Origin: Phycisphaerales bacterium
GTDB taxonomy: Bacteria; Planctomycetota; Phycisphaerae; Phycisphaerales; SM1A02
DNA: 32,649 nucleotides
Reading direction: 5' to 3'
Assembly (NCBI GenBank): GCA_009691785.1
Contig: SIAM01000025.1
Span: 1-32,649, forward strand
The translations under genes and the position numbers were made by a program. Shown in pieces: positions 1 through 8,701 of this stretch. How positions within the stretch are numbered: the first letter of the stretch is position 1; every line of letters starts with the position of its first letter. The notes under the pieces are model-generated. The model did not search any database, had not been told where the DNA came from, and saw only the letters and a program-made list of their open reading frames with translations.

Positions 1-231
1 CAAAAGAAGGCGCGCGCCAAAATGCTTTCCGAACTTCGCAAGAACGACCGCGTGGTCACTGCGGGTGGAATCATTGGCAGTGTGGTTGAAGTCAAGCCCG
101 ATGTTGTTGTGTTGCGTGTTGATGAGGGACGTGAGACCAAACTCACATTCACCCGCGACGCCATCACAACTATCTTGCAGGCCGCGGCCAATGAAACATC
201 TGTGGAGTCGGCCACCAAGACAAATTTATAA
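1..231 (+). CDS. yajC: Preprotein translocase subunit YajC (3' part)
   Basis: The frame is open from base 1, so the gene enters the window from the left. The visible 76 codons begin with a lysine-rich run (QKKARAKM) and continue LSELRKNDRVVTAGGIIG, the hallmark of the soluble part of YajC. The N-terminal membrane helix lies outside the window. An internal ATG at 22 gives a shorter frame but is not the true start, because the preceding lysine-rich residues also belong to the family. YajC is a small membrane partner of the SecDF complex, which helps SecYEG drive protein export. The secDF fusion follows 99 bp downstream in the same direction, matching the common yajC-secD-secF order. The last ~20 residues (AAANETSVESATKTNL) are a polar tail. 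Confidence 0.9.
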   Translation, partial: QKKARAKMLSELRKNDRVVTAGGIIGSVVEVKPDVVVLRVDEGRETKLTFTRDAITTILQAAANETSVESATKTNL

Positions 232-330
232 TGTCCGCATGAATGTAAATTATATTTCGTTGAAATAAGTTTTTAAATACAGTTCAATTTTTGGATACAT
301 CACTCAGAGTAATTCTGTGAAAGGGTTTGA

Positions 331-3300
331 ATGAATCGGCTCGCGCTACAAGTATCGTTGATCGTTGTCATGACCGCTGGTCTCATATGGAGCGTGTGGC
401 CTCTGAACAAGTCGCTGCGCCTTGGCAAGGATTTGCGCGGCGGAGTGAGCTTGGTGTACTCGGTCAAAATTCCGGCCAACGCCAACTCGGAAGCGGTTTT
501 GAAGCAAGTCATTGACGTGCTGAAACAACGCGTAAACCCAACGGGCGTGTTGGATATTTCATTTGTGCCGCAAGGCCGCGACCGCATTGAAGTGGTCATG
601 CCGCTTCCAGGCGACGACATTCGCCAGAAGCAAGTTTCGTTTCGGCAAACGTTGGCGGACTTGGTCAAGCGCAGCGGAATTGACTCTGACGAATTAAATC
701 AAGCGCTCACGGCTGGCAGCGCGGCTGAACGCTTTGGCGGAAGTGAAGCGGCTTTCAAGGAAAAAATTACAAAGTTGCAAACGGCCTTCAATGAAGACAA
801 GGTCGCGCGCGACGCGTTTGACACCGCCACAAAAAATGGTGGCGATTTGTCCGCAGCCGAAAACGCGTTGGCTAAGGCCGACATTGCGCTTGAAGCGCAA
901 ATGATTGGTGTTGTCACCAAAGGTCTGAACGAGTCGCGTTTGTTGCGCGTGTTGGCGCTGGATAAAACGCCACGCCTAATGCGCAATGCGGCGGGCACCA
1001 TTGAAATGGACGAGAACGGAAATCCAAAGATGGGCTTGAGCGATCGCGATCGCGGTCTGCAATCCATTCGTGGAGAATTTCCAGGTTCCACACAAGATTT
1101 TGACGCCACGCTGGCCGCGTTCAGCGAGTACGAATCGGTGCGCACAAGTTTGGACGATCCCGAAGATTTAAAGCGTCTCTTCCGCGGCGCCGGTGTTCTT
1201 GATTTCCGAATTGCCCTGAGCAATCGCATGCCAGAAGGCGTGAACCCAGATCAAATGCGCAAGGAACTTTCCGAGCGCGGTCCAGCCGGCGCGCAAAGTT
1301 CCGTAGCCGCTTGGTTTCCCATCAATGACCCCAAGCAGTGGGGCGAAACGCCCGCCCAAGTGGACGCGTTGCTGCGCGATCCCGCCAATTTTTTCGCCAA
1401 CCGCGATTTGATCGGCGCTAGTTATGACGGCAAGCCCTACTTGCTTTTGTCCACCACGCCAGAAAAAACATTAACCCATTCCACGGGCGGACATTCATGG
1501 AGCATGGTGCAGGCCTCGCGCGGTTCAGATGAACTTGGTCGCACCAGCGTTTCTTTCCGCTTGGATCAAAATGGCGGTCAAGAAATGGGCCGCCTCACGG
1601 GTCCACATATTGGACGCGCCATGGCCATTGTGCTTGACGGCCAAGTCTACACCGCGCCAAATTTGCAAAGCCGCATTGGTGGCAGCGGTCAAATCACCGG
1701 AAGCTTTGATGAGGAGGAAATTAAATATCTCATCCGCGTTCTTTCCGCGGGCGCGCTTGAAGGTCAACTCAGCGCGGAACCAGTTTCCATGAGCGTGCTT
1801 GGGCCATCGCTTGGCTCGGACAATTTGCAGCGCGGCTTGCTTGCCGTGGCGCTGTCAACATTGGTGCTGGCCGTGGTCAAGATTCTTTATTACCTGGTCG
1901 CCGGTGGCATCGCGGATCTTTCACTGATTGTGAATGCCTTTGTCATTTTCGGCGTGATGAAGTTCATGGACGCCACATTCACGCTGCCAGGTTTGGCCGG
2001 CGTGGCGCTCAGCATGGCCATTGCGGTTGACGCCAACGTTCTTATTTATGAGCGCATCCGCGAGGAGTTGATGATCAACAAGGAGCCGCTGAAGAACGCG
2101 GTGCGCCTTGGATTTCAACGCGCCTTCGCTGCTATTTTCGACGGCAACATTGCCAACTTGATCATCTGCACCATGCTGGTTCTGTTCGCGGGAACGGAAG
2201 TCAAGGGCTTCGGAGTGACCATGGCGGTGGGCGTGTTCGCAACATTCATCACGGGTTTGTGGGTGACGCGCGTGTTCTTGTCGGTGTGGACCAATTGGCT
2301 GGGTCAAAAGAAATTGCCCATGTTGGCCATTGTTTTTCCAGGCGTGGCGCGCACGCTTTTGCCTTCAATTGATTGGATTCGCATTCGAAAGCCGTTGGTG
2401 ATTGGCTCATTGATTGTGTCCTTTGTGTGTTTTGGTGGAATTTACTACCGCGGCTCGGATATTTTTGAAACCGAATTCCGTGGCGGCGTTTCCATAACCA
2501 TGACCACGCGCCTGGCCAAGCCAGGAGAGCCCGCCAACGCCACAGGTCACTTGCTCTTGTCGCGCGCCGATGTGGAGAAGCGCGTTCAAGATATTGGCGA
2601 GCAAAATCCCAACGATCCAATTCTGCGCGAGCTCACCGCCTCCACGGCGTTGACCGTGGGCGATCAAACCGCGGATTTTCAAGCGACCACTTTCCAACTC
2701 AAAATTCCAAATCCAACATCAATCGATGATGAAAGCAAGATCACATCAACTGTGACCAACGCCGTTGTGAAGGCGTTCCTTAATGAAATGGATGCGCGGC
2801 TTCCATCCAAGTTCAAGGGCGAGACCGACGCGTCGCACGCCAAGCACACATTCCAACTTGAACGCGACACGGTTGGAGCCTGCATTGGGCGCGAGGGCAT
2901 CGATCGACCAGTTGGAAATTTTCGTGGCGGCGTGGCGTTGGTGATTGACGACATTGATCCACCAGTCTCCACGGATGATTTGAAACAACGCATGGCTCGC
3001 TTGCGAAATCAACCGGACTTCTCCGCTCAAGCGGGGCGCGAAAGCGCTGTCATTGGAATGGATCCAGTCAAACTGACCTCGGGCGAAACCGGATTCCGAT
3101 CGGTGATTGTGCTGGTTTCCGATCCATCCGTCAGCTCGCTGAAGTCCGCGTTCGAAGCGTGGGACGCCGCGCTTGCGGCCCCCGAATGGAAACTTCTTGC
3201 CACCGCGATTGGCCAAGGAACCACGCTGGATCAAGTCAGTAGTTTCAGTCCAAGCGTCGCGCGCAGTCTTGTTGCAAACGCCACGGTCGCCGTCGCGTTC

Positions 3301-3858
3301 AGCTTGTTGCTTATGTTGGGGTACATCTGGGTGCGCTTCGGCTCGTTCCGTTTCTCATTCAGCACGGTGTTGGCGTTAATCTTCAACATGGTCGTCTGCC
3401 TTGGCGCGTTGGCGTTCAGCGGCATGATTTCACACACTAGTTTGGGCGCGGCGCTATCCATCAGTGATTTCAGAATTGATTTGAATGTCGTGGCTGGCTT
3501 GCTCACGGTTCTTGGCTACGGTCTCAACGACACGGTCGTTATTCTGGATCGTGTCCGTGAAAATCGCGGCAAGGCCCATTACGCCACGCGCAGCGTTGTC
3601 AATGCAAGCATCAATCAAAGCTTTGGTCGAACTGTGTTAACCGGCGGCAATTCATTGGCCACCGCCTTGATTCTGTTTGGACTGGGCGGCGCTGGGTTGC
3701 GTCCGTTTGGTTATGTTTACTTTGTCGGCGTGCTTGTGAGCACATTCTCCAGCGTCGCCATTGCGGCAACGTTGGTGTATGTTCGTCGTGAAGATCCCAC
3801 AGCTCAAGAAAAGTCAGAGTCAGATTCACGCGCGAATCCAAACGCGCTCCCAGCGTAA
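331..3858 (+). CDS. secDF: Fused protein translocase subunit SecDF
   Basis: One 1175-residue frame contains SecD followed by SecF, the proton-driven membrane helper of the Sec translocon. The SecD half has an N-terminal helix (about residues 8-26), a RLGKDLRGGVSLVYSV motif (about 31-46) and a membrane domain with DANVLIYERIREE (about 567-579). The SecF half begins near 683 with another helix followed by FETEFRGG, and has GLNDTVVILDRVREN near 1064. The acidic residues in the two membrane motifs match those used for proton flow in the family. Fused SecDFs are usually about 750 residues. Here both periplasmic regions are enlarged, notably about residues 95-240 of the SecD half and about 270 residues between the first two SecF helices. 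The ATG at 331 follows AAAGGG, an adequate ribosome site. The C-terminal tail is hydrophilic. Confidence 0.95.
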   Translation: MNRLALQVSLIVVMTAGLIWSVWPLNKSLRLGKDLRGGVSLVYSVKIPANANSEAVLKQVIDVLKQRVNPTGVLDISFVPQGRDRIEVVMPLPGDDIRQKQVSFRQTLADLVKRSGIDSDELNQALTAGSAAERFGGSEAAFKEKITKLQTAFNEDKVARDAFDTATKNGGDLSAAENALAKADIALEAQMIGVVTKGLNESRLLRVLALDKTPRLMRNAAGTIEMDENGNPKMGLSDRDRGLQSIRGEFPGSTQDFDATLAAFSEYESVRTSLDDPEDLKRLFRGAGVLDFRIALSNRMPEGVNPDQMRKELSERGPAGAQSSVAAWFPINDPKQWGETPAQVDALLRDPANFFANRDLIGASYDGKPYLLLSTTPEKTLTHSTGGHSWSMVQASRGSDELGRTSVSFRLDQNGGQEMGRLTGPHIGRAMAIVLDGQVYTAPNLQSRIGGSGQITGSFDEEEIKYLIRVLSAGALEGQLSAEPVSMSVLGPSLGSDNLQRGLLAVALSTLVLAVVKILYYLVAGGIADLSLIVNAFVIFGVMKFMDATFTLPGLAGVALSMAIAVDANVLIYERIREELMINKEPLKNAVRLGFQRAFAAIFDGNIANLIICTMLVLFAGTEVKGFGVTMAVGVFATFITGLWVTRVFLSVWTNWLGQKKLPMLAIVFPGVARTLLPSIDWIRIRKPLVIGSLIVSFVCFGGIYYRGSDIFETEFRGGVSITMTTRLAKPGEPANATGHLLLSRADVEKRVQDIGEQNPNDPILRELTASTALTVGDQTADFQATTFQLKIPNPTSIDDESKITSTVTNAVVKAFLNEMDARLPSKFKGETDASHAKHTFQLERDTVGACIGREGIDRPVGNFRGGVALVIDDIDPPVSTDDLKQRMARLRNQPDFSAQAGRESAVIGMDPVKLTSGETGFRSVIVLVSDPSVSSLKSAFEAWDAALAAPEWKLLATAIGQGTTLDQVSSFSPSVARSLVANATVAVAFSLLLMLGYIWVRFGSFRFSFSTVLALIFNMVVCLGALAFSGMISHTSLGAALSISDFRIDLNVVAGLLTVLGYGLNDTVVILDRVRENRGKAHYATRSVVNASINQSFGRTVLTGGNSLATALILFGLGGAGLRPFGYVYFVGVLVSTFSSVAIAATLVYVRREDPTAQEKSESDSRANPNALPA

Positions 3859-3885
3859 CTTCGAATTCTATACACGAGAAACACC

Positions 3886-5169
3886 ATGAATAAATCTCTA
3901 CGCGCATTGATCGCAGTCATCGTTCTCGCCTTCGCAGCCGCTGGTTTGTACTACGCGTGGTTTGCGCCAACCAAATTACCGCCTGAAAAATTGGATGTTC
4001 GAAAACAAACCGAACCTCCAGTTGCTCTCGCGGCAGAATCTCCAATTGCAAAATTGAATTACAATCCCACTGGTGAAGTGCCTGCAGTTTCAACTGCTCC
4101 AATTGCAGTGACCGGGGACAAGGCGGAGTTGGTTCCTGCGCCTAAAGATGCGCAAATGCCAGGCACTCCCTCAAATATTCCATCTGGATTCACGGTGGTC
4201 AACACGCCCATGCAAACACTGCCAAGCAGCTTGCCCGGATTCACTCCTGTCACGGCAACGGGTGCGGTTGTTGTCGCCGCAAGCGACGCGCCAAATGCAT
4301 CCGCCACCAAAACAGTTGGACAATCTTCGGCGACTGCCCCAAGTCCATCCACCATCGCCGTTCCAGCAAAGGGTGTCGCGCCTTCAACTGCCAATGCTTC
4401 GCCAACAAATCCGTCATCTATGAAGCCGTCAATTGTTCCAGTTGTAACTCCTGCCTTGAAAGCCACCACCAGCGAGCCCGCCCCCATTGTTCACGTTGTG
4501 GTGGAGGGCGACACGCTCACTTCCATTGCAAAGCAATATTGGGGAACAAGCCAAGGCTGGGAAAATATTGAGAAGGTCAATCCTGGATTGACGCCAACAA
4601 ATTTAAAGCTTGGCGCAAAATTAAATATCCCCGCCAAAGAGACCGCTGTTTCCGCGCCAATGAAATCGTCTTCAGGCGCTTCGTCCACTTTCACCAGTGG
4701 CGCAGTTTCAGCTTCCACAAGTGGCGACTATGAAATTATTTCCGGCGACACGCTGTACAAGATTTCAAGCAAGATCTATGGCGACGCAAAGTACTGGAGA
4801 GACATTTACGAAGCCAACAAGAAAACTATTGGTGAAGATCCAGCCGCGCTTGTGGTAGGAACCAAATTGACAATTCCTGCCAAAGCAGGGAGTGCCGCCA
4901 AGCCAATCAGTGGCGCGGCGCCAACAACAACGCCAGCCACCAAATCCACGCCCAAGCCTGCGCCAACCAGTTCGCCCGCGACCAAGCCGCCAACTTCAAC
5001 AAGCGCGCCCACGGCAACGCCACCTATTGGTTCGCCCGCGACCAAGCCGCCAACTTCAACAAGCGCGCCCACGGCAACGCCACCTATTGGTTCGCCAACG
5101 ACCAAGCCGCCAACTTCAACAAGCGCGCCCACGGCAACGCCACCTATTGGTTCGCCAACGAAGCCGTAA
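3886..5169 (+). CDS. Membrane-anchored double LysM-domain protein with Pro/Thr repeat tail
   Basis: The 427-residue product starts with an uncleaved-looking helix (about residues 6-24, ALIAVIVLAFAAAGLYYAW). A long Pro/Ala/Ser/Thr-rich linker follows. There are two LysM domains, about residues 201-249 (VVVEGDTLTSIAKQYWG...LKLGAKLNIP) and 281-331 (YEIISGDTLYKISSKIYG...VVGTKLTIP). LysM binds N-acetylglucosamine polymers such as peptidoglycan, so the protein is probably tethered to the inner membrane and reaches the cell wall. The C-terminus is a low-complexity Thr/Pro tail containing three near-perfect 20-residue repeats. No catalytic domain is visible, so it is likely structural or a scaffold. 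Its ATG lies 27 bases after secDF. A TATACA box at 3869-3874 could be its own -10 element. The 3' end overlaps the convergent aldo/keto reductase by 26 bases. Confidence 0.85.
   Translation: MNKSLRALIAVIVLAFAAAGLYYAWFAPTKLPPEKLDVRKQTEPPVALAAESPIAKLNYNPTGEVPAVSTAPIAVTGDKAELVPAPKDAQMPGTPSNIPSGFTVVNTPMQTLPSSLPGFTPVTATGAVVVAASDAPNASATKTVGQSSATAPSPSTIAVPAKGVAPSTANASPTNPSSMKPSIVPVVTPALKATTSEPAPIVHVVVEGDTLTSIAKQYWGTSQGWENIEKVNPGLTPTNLKLGAKLNIPAKETAVSAPMKSSSGASSTFTSGAVSASTSGDYEIISGDTLYKISSKIYGDAKYWRDIYEANKKTIGEDPAALVVGTKLTIPAKAGSAAKPISGAAPTTTPATKSTPKPAPTSSPATKPPTSTSAPTATPPIGSPATKPPTSTSAPTATPPIGSPTTKPPTSTSAPTATPPIGSPTKP
4981..5160 (+). repeat. Three tandem 60-bp repeats in the LysM gene
   Basis: Units at 4981-5040, 5041-5100 and 5101-5160 are identical except for the last few bases (GCCCGCG in the first, GCCAACG in the other two). 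Each unit starts ACCAAGCCGCCAACTTC and encodes 20 residues beginning TKPPTSTSAPTATPP. The ten bases before the first unit match a unit end. Because 60 is a multiple of three, changes in copy number keep the reading frame, so the tail length could vary between strains. Confidence 0.95.
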
Positions 5170-6058
5170 GAAAATTTTCACGCAGCCTCCCAAGATTCAG
5201 CCCGCCAACAACAATGCTGGTGATGTGTCTGTGCGCCAATATCCACGGCAACACAATCTTGGGTTGAAGTGTTCCGCTGGCTAGAGGTTTTTTTACAAAG
5301 ACGGCTTTGCCTAGTGAATGCGCTAGTGGAAGCAGGGACAACATATCCGTGGCGTCAGGATGAATTTCAAGCATGACGGCGTCGATCAGTTCGTGCTTGA
5401 GCGCCAACTCGCCGCCCAAAATTGTTTTGCAAGAGAAGCCAATGCTGCCAATAAGCGACTGATATTTCAATTCTTCAAGCGCTTCCACGCAACCGGTGTT
5501 TTGCAGAATGTCCAAGTCATTTCCGTTTGAGTGCACAAACACGCAGTCCACGCAATCGCAATGCAGCGTGCGCAAGCTGTGGCGCACGCTTTGCGTCACG
5601 GCGGCGCTTGAAAAATTGTGATGCGAGGCGCCGTCCACAAATGTTTCGCCAACTTTTGTGCTGATAAATAATTCCGCGCGTTGCGCTGGAGTAATTGTGG
5701 CGAATACTTTCCCAAGGCGTTCCTCGCTCAAGCCATAGGCGGGGGCGGTGTCGAACAAGCGCACGCCATCATTGATAAGTTGGCGCACCAATGCAAGCGC
5801 TTCCTGCTCGCTTGGAATTTCAAATGCGCTTGGATATTTTGCGCCTTGGTTGCGGCCAATTTTAAACGCGCCCCATCCAATCACAGGAACGGGTTTACGC
5901 AGTCGCGGCGCAAAGCGTGTGGGAATGTTCAGCGCATTTAAGAAATGAGAGGTCGCGTTGTCAGTGGAATTGCCAGACAATTTCCCTTGGAAATTTCCTG
6001 GCATATCGTCAGAATCATGGTCCGACGAATTGCCCATGGAAGAATTTGAAGAGCTCAT
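5144..6058 (-). CDS. Aldo/keto reductase family protein
   Basis: The 304-residue product is an NAD(P)H-dependent aldo/keto reductase of the (beta/alpha)8 barrel type. The catalytic tetrad can be assigned: D103 and Y108 in FDTAPAYG, K135 in ISTKVGE and H176 in VFVHSNG. The late motif KKPLASGTL (near 257-264) corresponds to the family's PLASG segment. The start at 6058 is chosen because its ATG overlaps the TGA of the upstream oxidoreductase in an ATGA, typical of translational coupling. A longer frame extends to 6355 but only shadows the upstream gene. The first ~40 residues are rich in Ser, Asn, Asp and Gly and are unlike the family. The stop codon and last few codons lie inside the third tandem repeat of the convergent LysM gene. 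The substrate cannot be told from sequence. Confidence 0.88.
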   Translation of the reverse strand: MSSSNSSMGNSSDHDSDDMPGNFQGKLSGNSTDNATSHFLNALNIPTRFAPRLRKPVPVIGWGAFKIGRNQGAKYPSAFEIPSEQEALALVRQLINDGVRLFDTAPAYGLSEERLGKVFATITPAQRAELFISTKVGETFVDGASHHNFSSAAVTQSVRHSLRTLHCDCVDCVFVHSNGNDLDILQNTGCVEALEELKYQSLIGSIGFSCKTILGGELALKHELIDAVMLEIHPDATDMLSLLPLAHSLGKAVFVKKPLASGTLQPKIVLPWILAHRHITSIVVGGLNLGRLRENFLTASLANQ

Positions 6059-7239
6059 GAAATTTCGCTCCACTGCGCTGTTTCCCAAGGGCGAGCCGCC
6101 AATTTTGGTCGCGGCAAATCCGCGGGCCAATGCATGTGTTGGCATACTGGTCTTTGCGTGTGGTTCAGTTGCTTCATTATGGCGGCCGCGGACATGGGCG
6201 CCAGCACAAGTTTTACGGGCCAAATAGTTGTGATTCGTCCCGTTGTGTGCGTGAATGCTTTCGCCGGTCGGCGGCCATCGCCAGTGCGTGGCTCGGCGCG
6301 AATCACCGGGTAACTTGCAAATTGGCAACCTGTGAATGCCAGCGCTGGAATGCACTTGGTGATTTCATCCATGGCATATCGCGCGAACGCACTTTCGCTC
6401 ATGGCGGGTCCGTCCTCGGCAATTTGACCGCCCACATGCCACACCACATCGCGAGCGTCGCCCGTTGAAACATCGCTGGTCACAGTGATCCTGGTCTTGG
6501 CGCCATCAATGCAATGGCCAAAGACCATTGGAAGCGCGCCACGAACCATGGCTTGCCGCAGCGGCCGCTGCTGCATGGGCGTGTCAGCGACGTTGGCCAA
6601 ACCAAGAATGTCCTGGTTGCCAAGACCCGCGCTCACAATCAAATGTTGCGCGCGCACCAACACGCGGCGGGAACTTTCAATTTCAATGTCCACATGGTTG
6701 GCGCTTTGGCTGACGCTTATCACGCGGCCCTTCAGCAGGGAATTGGCGTGAGGATTTGCAAGTTCTTCAAGCAGCGAACGCGGGTCGATCACGGTTTCCG
6801 CCAGCGTCAACACGTCGCCACTCACGCCCGCTAGCCACGCGGGGCGCTCACTTTCATGCATGGATTCTGGACGCGTCCGCAGCGCCAACTTGGCGCCCAA
6901 CATTCCCGCCGCGCCGCGCAAACCAGAGGTGCGCCACAAATAGCATTGACGCGTCAGTACGCGCACATTCTTTAGATTCAACGACCCGCCATCAAGCATG
7001 TCAATCCATTCATGCGCGGCGTCGCTGGCTTCCTTGGCGTCGTCTCCGGCAAGACCGCCTAGCGAATATTTAACGCCCGCATGCAAAATGCCTTGGCTTG
7101 AAGTGGTCTGCCCAAAGCCCAGCGAATTATTTTCCACAAGCAGCGCGCTCATGCCCGCGGCGTGCAAGGCATTCAAAGCAAAAAGTCCGGCGCATCCGCC
7201 TCCAACAATCAACGCGTCAATAATGATTGGCTCACTCAT
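6055..7239 (-). CDS. FAD-dependent oxidoreductase (DAO family)
   Basis: The 394-residue protein opens with a Rossmann fold dinucleotide site, ALIVGGGCAGLFAL (residues ~9-22). A second FAD-contact region, SLGFGQTTSSQGILHAGVKY, resembles glycerol-3-phosphate dehydrogenase and other D-amino-acid-oxidase-fold enzymes. It probably oxidises a small hydroxy or amino acid, but the substrate is not evident. Divergent with the isocitrate dehydrogenase gene, whose start is 70 bases away. Downstream it shares an ATGA overlap with the aldo/keto reductase, so the two are probably one transcript and may act on related carbonyl or alcohol substrates. No clear Shine-Dalgarno precedes the ATG. A TAGCAT box on the minus strand (7263-7258) could serve as a -10 element. 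Confidence 0.85.
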   Translation of the reverse strand: MSEPIIIDALIVGGGCAGLFALNALHAAGMSALLVENNSLGFGQTTSSQGILHAGVKYSLGGLAGDDAKEASDAAHEWIDMLDGGSLNLKNVRVLTRQCYLWRTSGLRGAAGMLGAKLALRTRPESMHESERPAWLAGVSGDVLTLAETVIDPRSLLEELANPHANSLLKGRVISVSQSANHVDIEIESSRRVLVRAQHLIVSAGLGNQDILGLANVADTPMQQRPLRQAMVRGALPMVFGHCIDGAKTRITVTSDVSTGDARDVVWHVGGQIAEDGPAMSESAFARYAMDEITKCIPALAFTGCQFASYPVIRAEPRTGDGRRPAKAFTHTTGRITTIWPVKLVLAPMSAAAIMKQLNHTQRPVCQHMHWPADLPRPKLAARPWETAQWSEIS

Positions 7240-7308
7240 TGGGCAATTCGCTCACGGATGCTATCCTGCTTCGCGCGCTCACTCACGAACTTAAACACAA
7301 AGATCAAA

Positions 7309-8334
7309 ATGACAATTCAAGCAGTCCTTATTCCTGGTGATGGCATTGGCCCCGAAGTTTCCGCGGCGGTGTGCCGCATTCTTGCCGCGGTCAAAGCGGA
7401 CATTCAGTGGTTGCGCCATGACGCCGGTCTTGCCGCCGTGGAGGGCGGCTCTAAAAACACATTGCCCGAGTCCACGCTTGCAGCCATTCGTGAGCATCGT
7501 GTGGCTTTGAAAGGTCCATGCACAACTCCGATTGGAACGGGTTTCTCCAGCGTCAATGTGGCGCTGCGAAAGACGCTGGGTTTGTACGGCGCGGTCAGAC
7601 CTATTCGCAGCCTGGCTGGCGTGCCCACGCGATTTGAAAATGTGGACTTGGTTGTGGTCCGCGAAAACACCGAGGGCTTGTACGCGGGCATTGAAAATGA
7701 AATCACTCCGGGCGTGGTCACCAGTTTGAAGGTCGCCACGGAATTGGCCAGTCGACGCATCGCTGAATTCGCCTTCAAGTACGCCAGCGACCGCGGGCGC
7801 AAGAAAATTTCCGTATTCCACAAGGCCAACATCATGAAGATGAGCGATGGCTTGTTCATTCGATGCGCCAAGGAAGTGTCGCAGAAGTGGATTGGCAAAG
7901 TTCACTATGAGGAGTTGATCATTGACGCCGCGTGCATGCGCTTGGTTCAAGATCCAACGCGCTTTGATGTGATCTTGATGGAGAATTTGTACGGCGACAT
8001 TGTCAGCGATTTGGCGGCGGGATTGATTGGCGGTTTAGGCGTGGCCCCAGGCGCCAACTTTGGCGATGAATACGCGGTGTTTGAAGCGGTGCACGGATCG
8101 GCGCCGGACATCGCGGGCAAGGGCATTGCCAATCCACTGAGTTTATTAATGAGCGCGGTGATGATGCTGAACCATTTGGCCGTGACGCGCAATATTCCGC
8201 AGTTGAAAAAAATTGGCGATCATATTCGCGCCGCCTATGACCGCGCGCTGCAAGATGGCCAGAAGACCGGCGACATTGGTGGAACACTTTCCACGGAACA
8301 ATTCGCCGACGCGGTCATTCAGCGCCTTGCATAA
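7309..8334 (+). CDS. Isocitrate dehydrogenase, NAD-type (isocitrate/isopropylmalate dehydrogenase family)
   Basis: The 341-residue product catalyses oxidative decarboxylation of a 2-hydroxy acid, most likely isocitrate to 2-oxoglutarate in the TCA cycle. Visible features are the N-terminal IPGDGIGPEV, the substrate loop TGFSSVNVALRKTLGLY, RENTEGLYAGIE, the lysine motif KANIMKMSDGLF and the metal-binding MENLYGDIVSDLAAG. The cofactor segment EAVHGSAPDIAGKGIANP follows the NAD-using eukaryotic-like IDH3 pattern rather than the E. coli NADP enzyme. Isopropylmalate dehydrogenase is the main alternative, but the serine loop and GIANP segment favour isocitrate. The start at 7309 (MTIQAVLIPGDG) fits the family. 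The in-frame sequence upstream lies over the divergent gene. A TATCCT box at 7262-7267 may be the -10 element. Confidence 0.88.
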   Translation: MTIQAVLIPGDGIGPEVSAAVCRILAAVKADIQWLRHDAGLAAVEGGSKNTLPESTLAAIREHRVALKGPCTTPIGTGFSSVNVALRKTLGLYGAVRPIRSLAGVPTRFENVDLVVVRENTEGLYAGIENEITPGVVTSLKVATELASRRIAEFAFKYASDRGRKKISVFHKANIMKMSDGLFIRCAKEVSQKWIGKVHYEELIIDAACMRLVQDPTRFDVILMENLYGDIVSDLAAGLIGGLGVAPGANFGDEYAVFEAVHGSAPDIAGKGIANPLSLLMSAVMMLNHLAVTRNIPQLKKIGDHIRAAYDRALQDGQKTGDIGGTLSTEQFADAVIQRLA

Positions 8335-8701
8335 GCTCAACCAAGCGCAATGCAATGCGCGGTGACGCCGAGAATAATTTTTAAAATAACGCCGCCTGAC
8401 TTTCGGAGCGAATCACACTTAACCCCCACAAGGGCTCAGTGCGCAACTCGGAGACCCGCCGAGCGCTCCGCCAATCAGGCGGCACAATCAACATACTTCC
8501 TAGTTGCGCATCTCCAAATGGAATATGCAATATTTGTTTAAGTTCCATAAATAAATAACGGGTACTCACTTTCTGTCGCCGTCTCGTGGAGGCGTGCTGC
8601 ATACAACGATTTTCAGGCTTAAACAGCGGTTGTGCCAAAGGCCGACGCATGAAGACTTTGCGGCTTGGGTGCAGGTGAATTCTTACAAGACCATCCCAAC
8701 C
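8335..8701. other. Gene-poor gap between icd-like and smc 3' ends
   Basis: This is a 367-base convergent gap. No protein gene is convincing in either strand. It contains the nested inverted repeat listed separately at 8391-8483, preceded on the plus strand by an A/T-rich stretch (about 8371-8389). A second A/T-rich stretch lies at about 8521-8560. A minus-strand frame of 55 codons beginning with ATG near 8548 crosses the inverted repeat. Its codon choice (CGG, TTA, ATA) differs from the neighbours, so it is not called. Confidence 0.6.
8391..8483. repeat. Nested inverted repeat, possible structured RNA
   Basis: Two pairs of perfectly complementary arms are nested. GCCGCCTGA (8391-8399) pairs with TCAGGCGGC (8475-8483). 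CGGAGCG (8404-8410) pairs with CGCTCCG (8464-8470). They are separated by a symmetric 4x4 internal loop. A small hairpin CTCGG/CCGAG (8447-8451 with 8459-8463) abuts the inner stem. About 36 unpaired bases remain (8411-8446). Read on the minus strand, the last arm is followed by GTTATTTTAAAAA, which resembles a weak terminator tail. The strand and function are unknown, and it matches no riboswitch class I can recall. A competing local hairpin (CCGCC-AATCA-GGCGG at 8469-8483) is also possible. Confidence 0.5.

Noticed and set aside
4981-5160. Tandem repeats as a possible CRISPR array
   Set aside because: Units are contiguous without spacers, lie inside a coding frame and are a multiple of three long.
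4892-5284. Gln/Arg/Pro-rich frame over the tandem repeats
   Set aside because: It is another frame of the LysM gene's repeat region and shows only the repeat's composition.
6058-6355. N-terminal extension of the aldo/keto reductase
   Set aside because: The frame is open but overlaps the oxidoreductase gene on the same strand. The ATGA junction at 6055-6058 gives a better start.
8381-8548. Minus-strand frame of 55 codons starting MELKQILHIPFGDAQ
   Set aside because: It lies across the nested inverted repeat, has codon use unlike the neighbouring genes, and resembles no protein I know. The symmetrical arms explain the sequence better.
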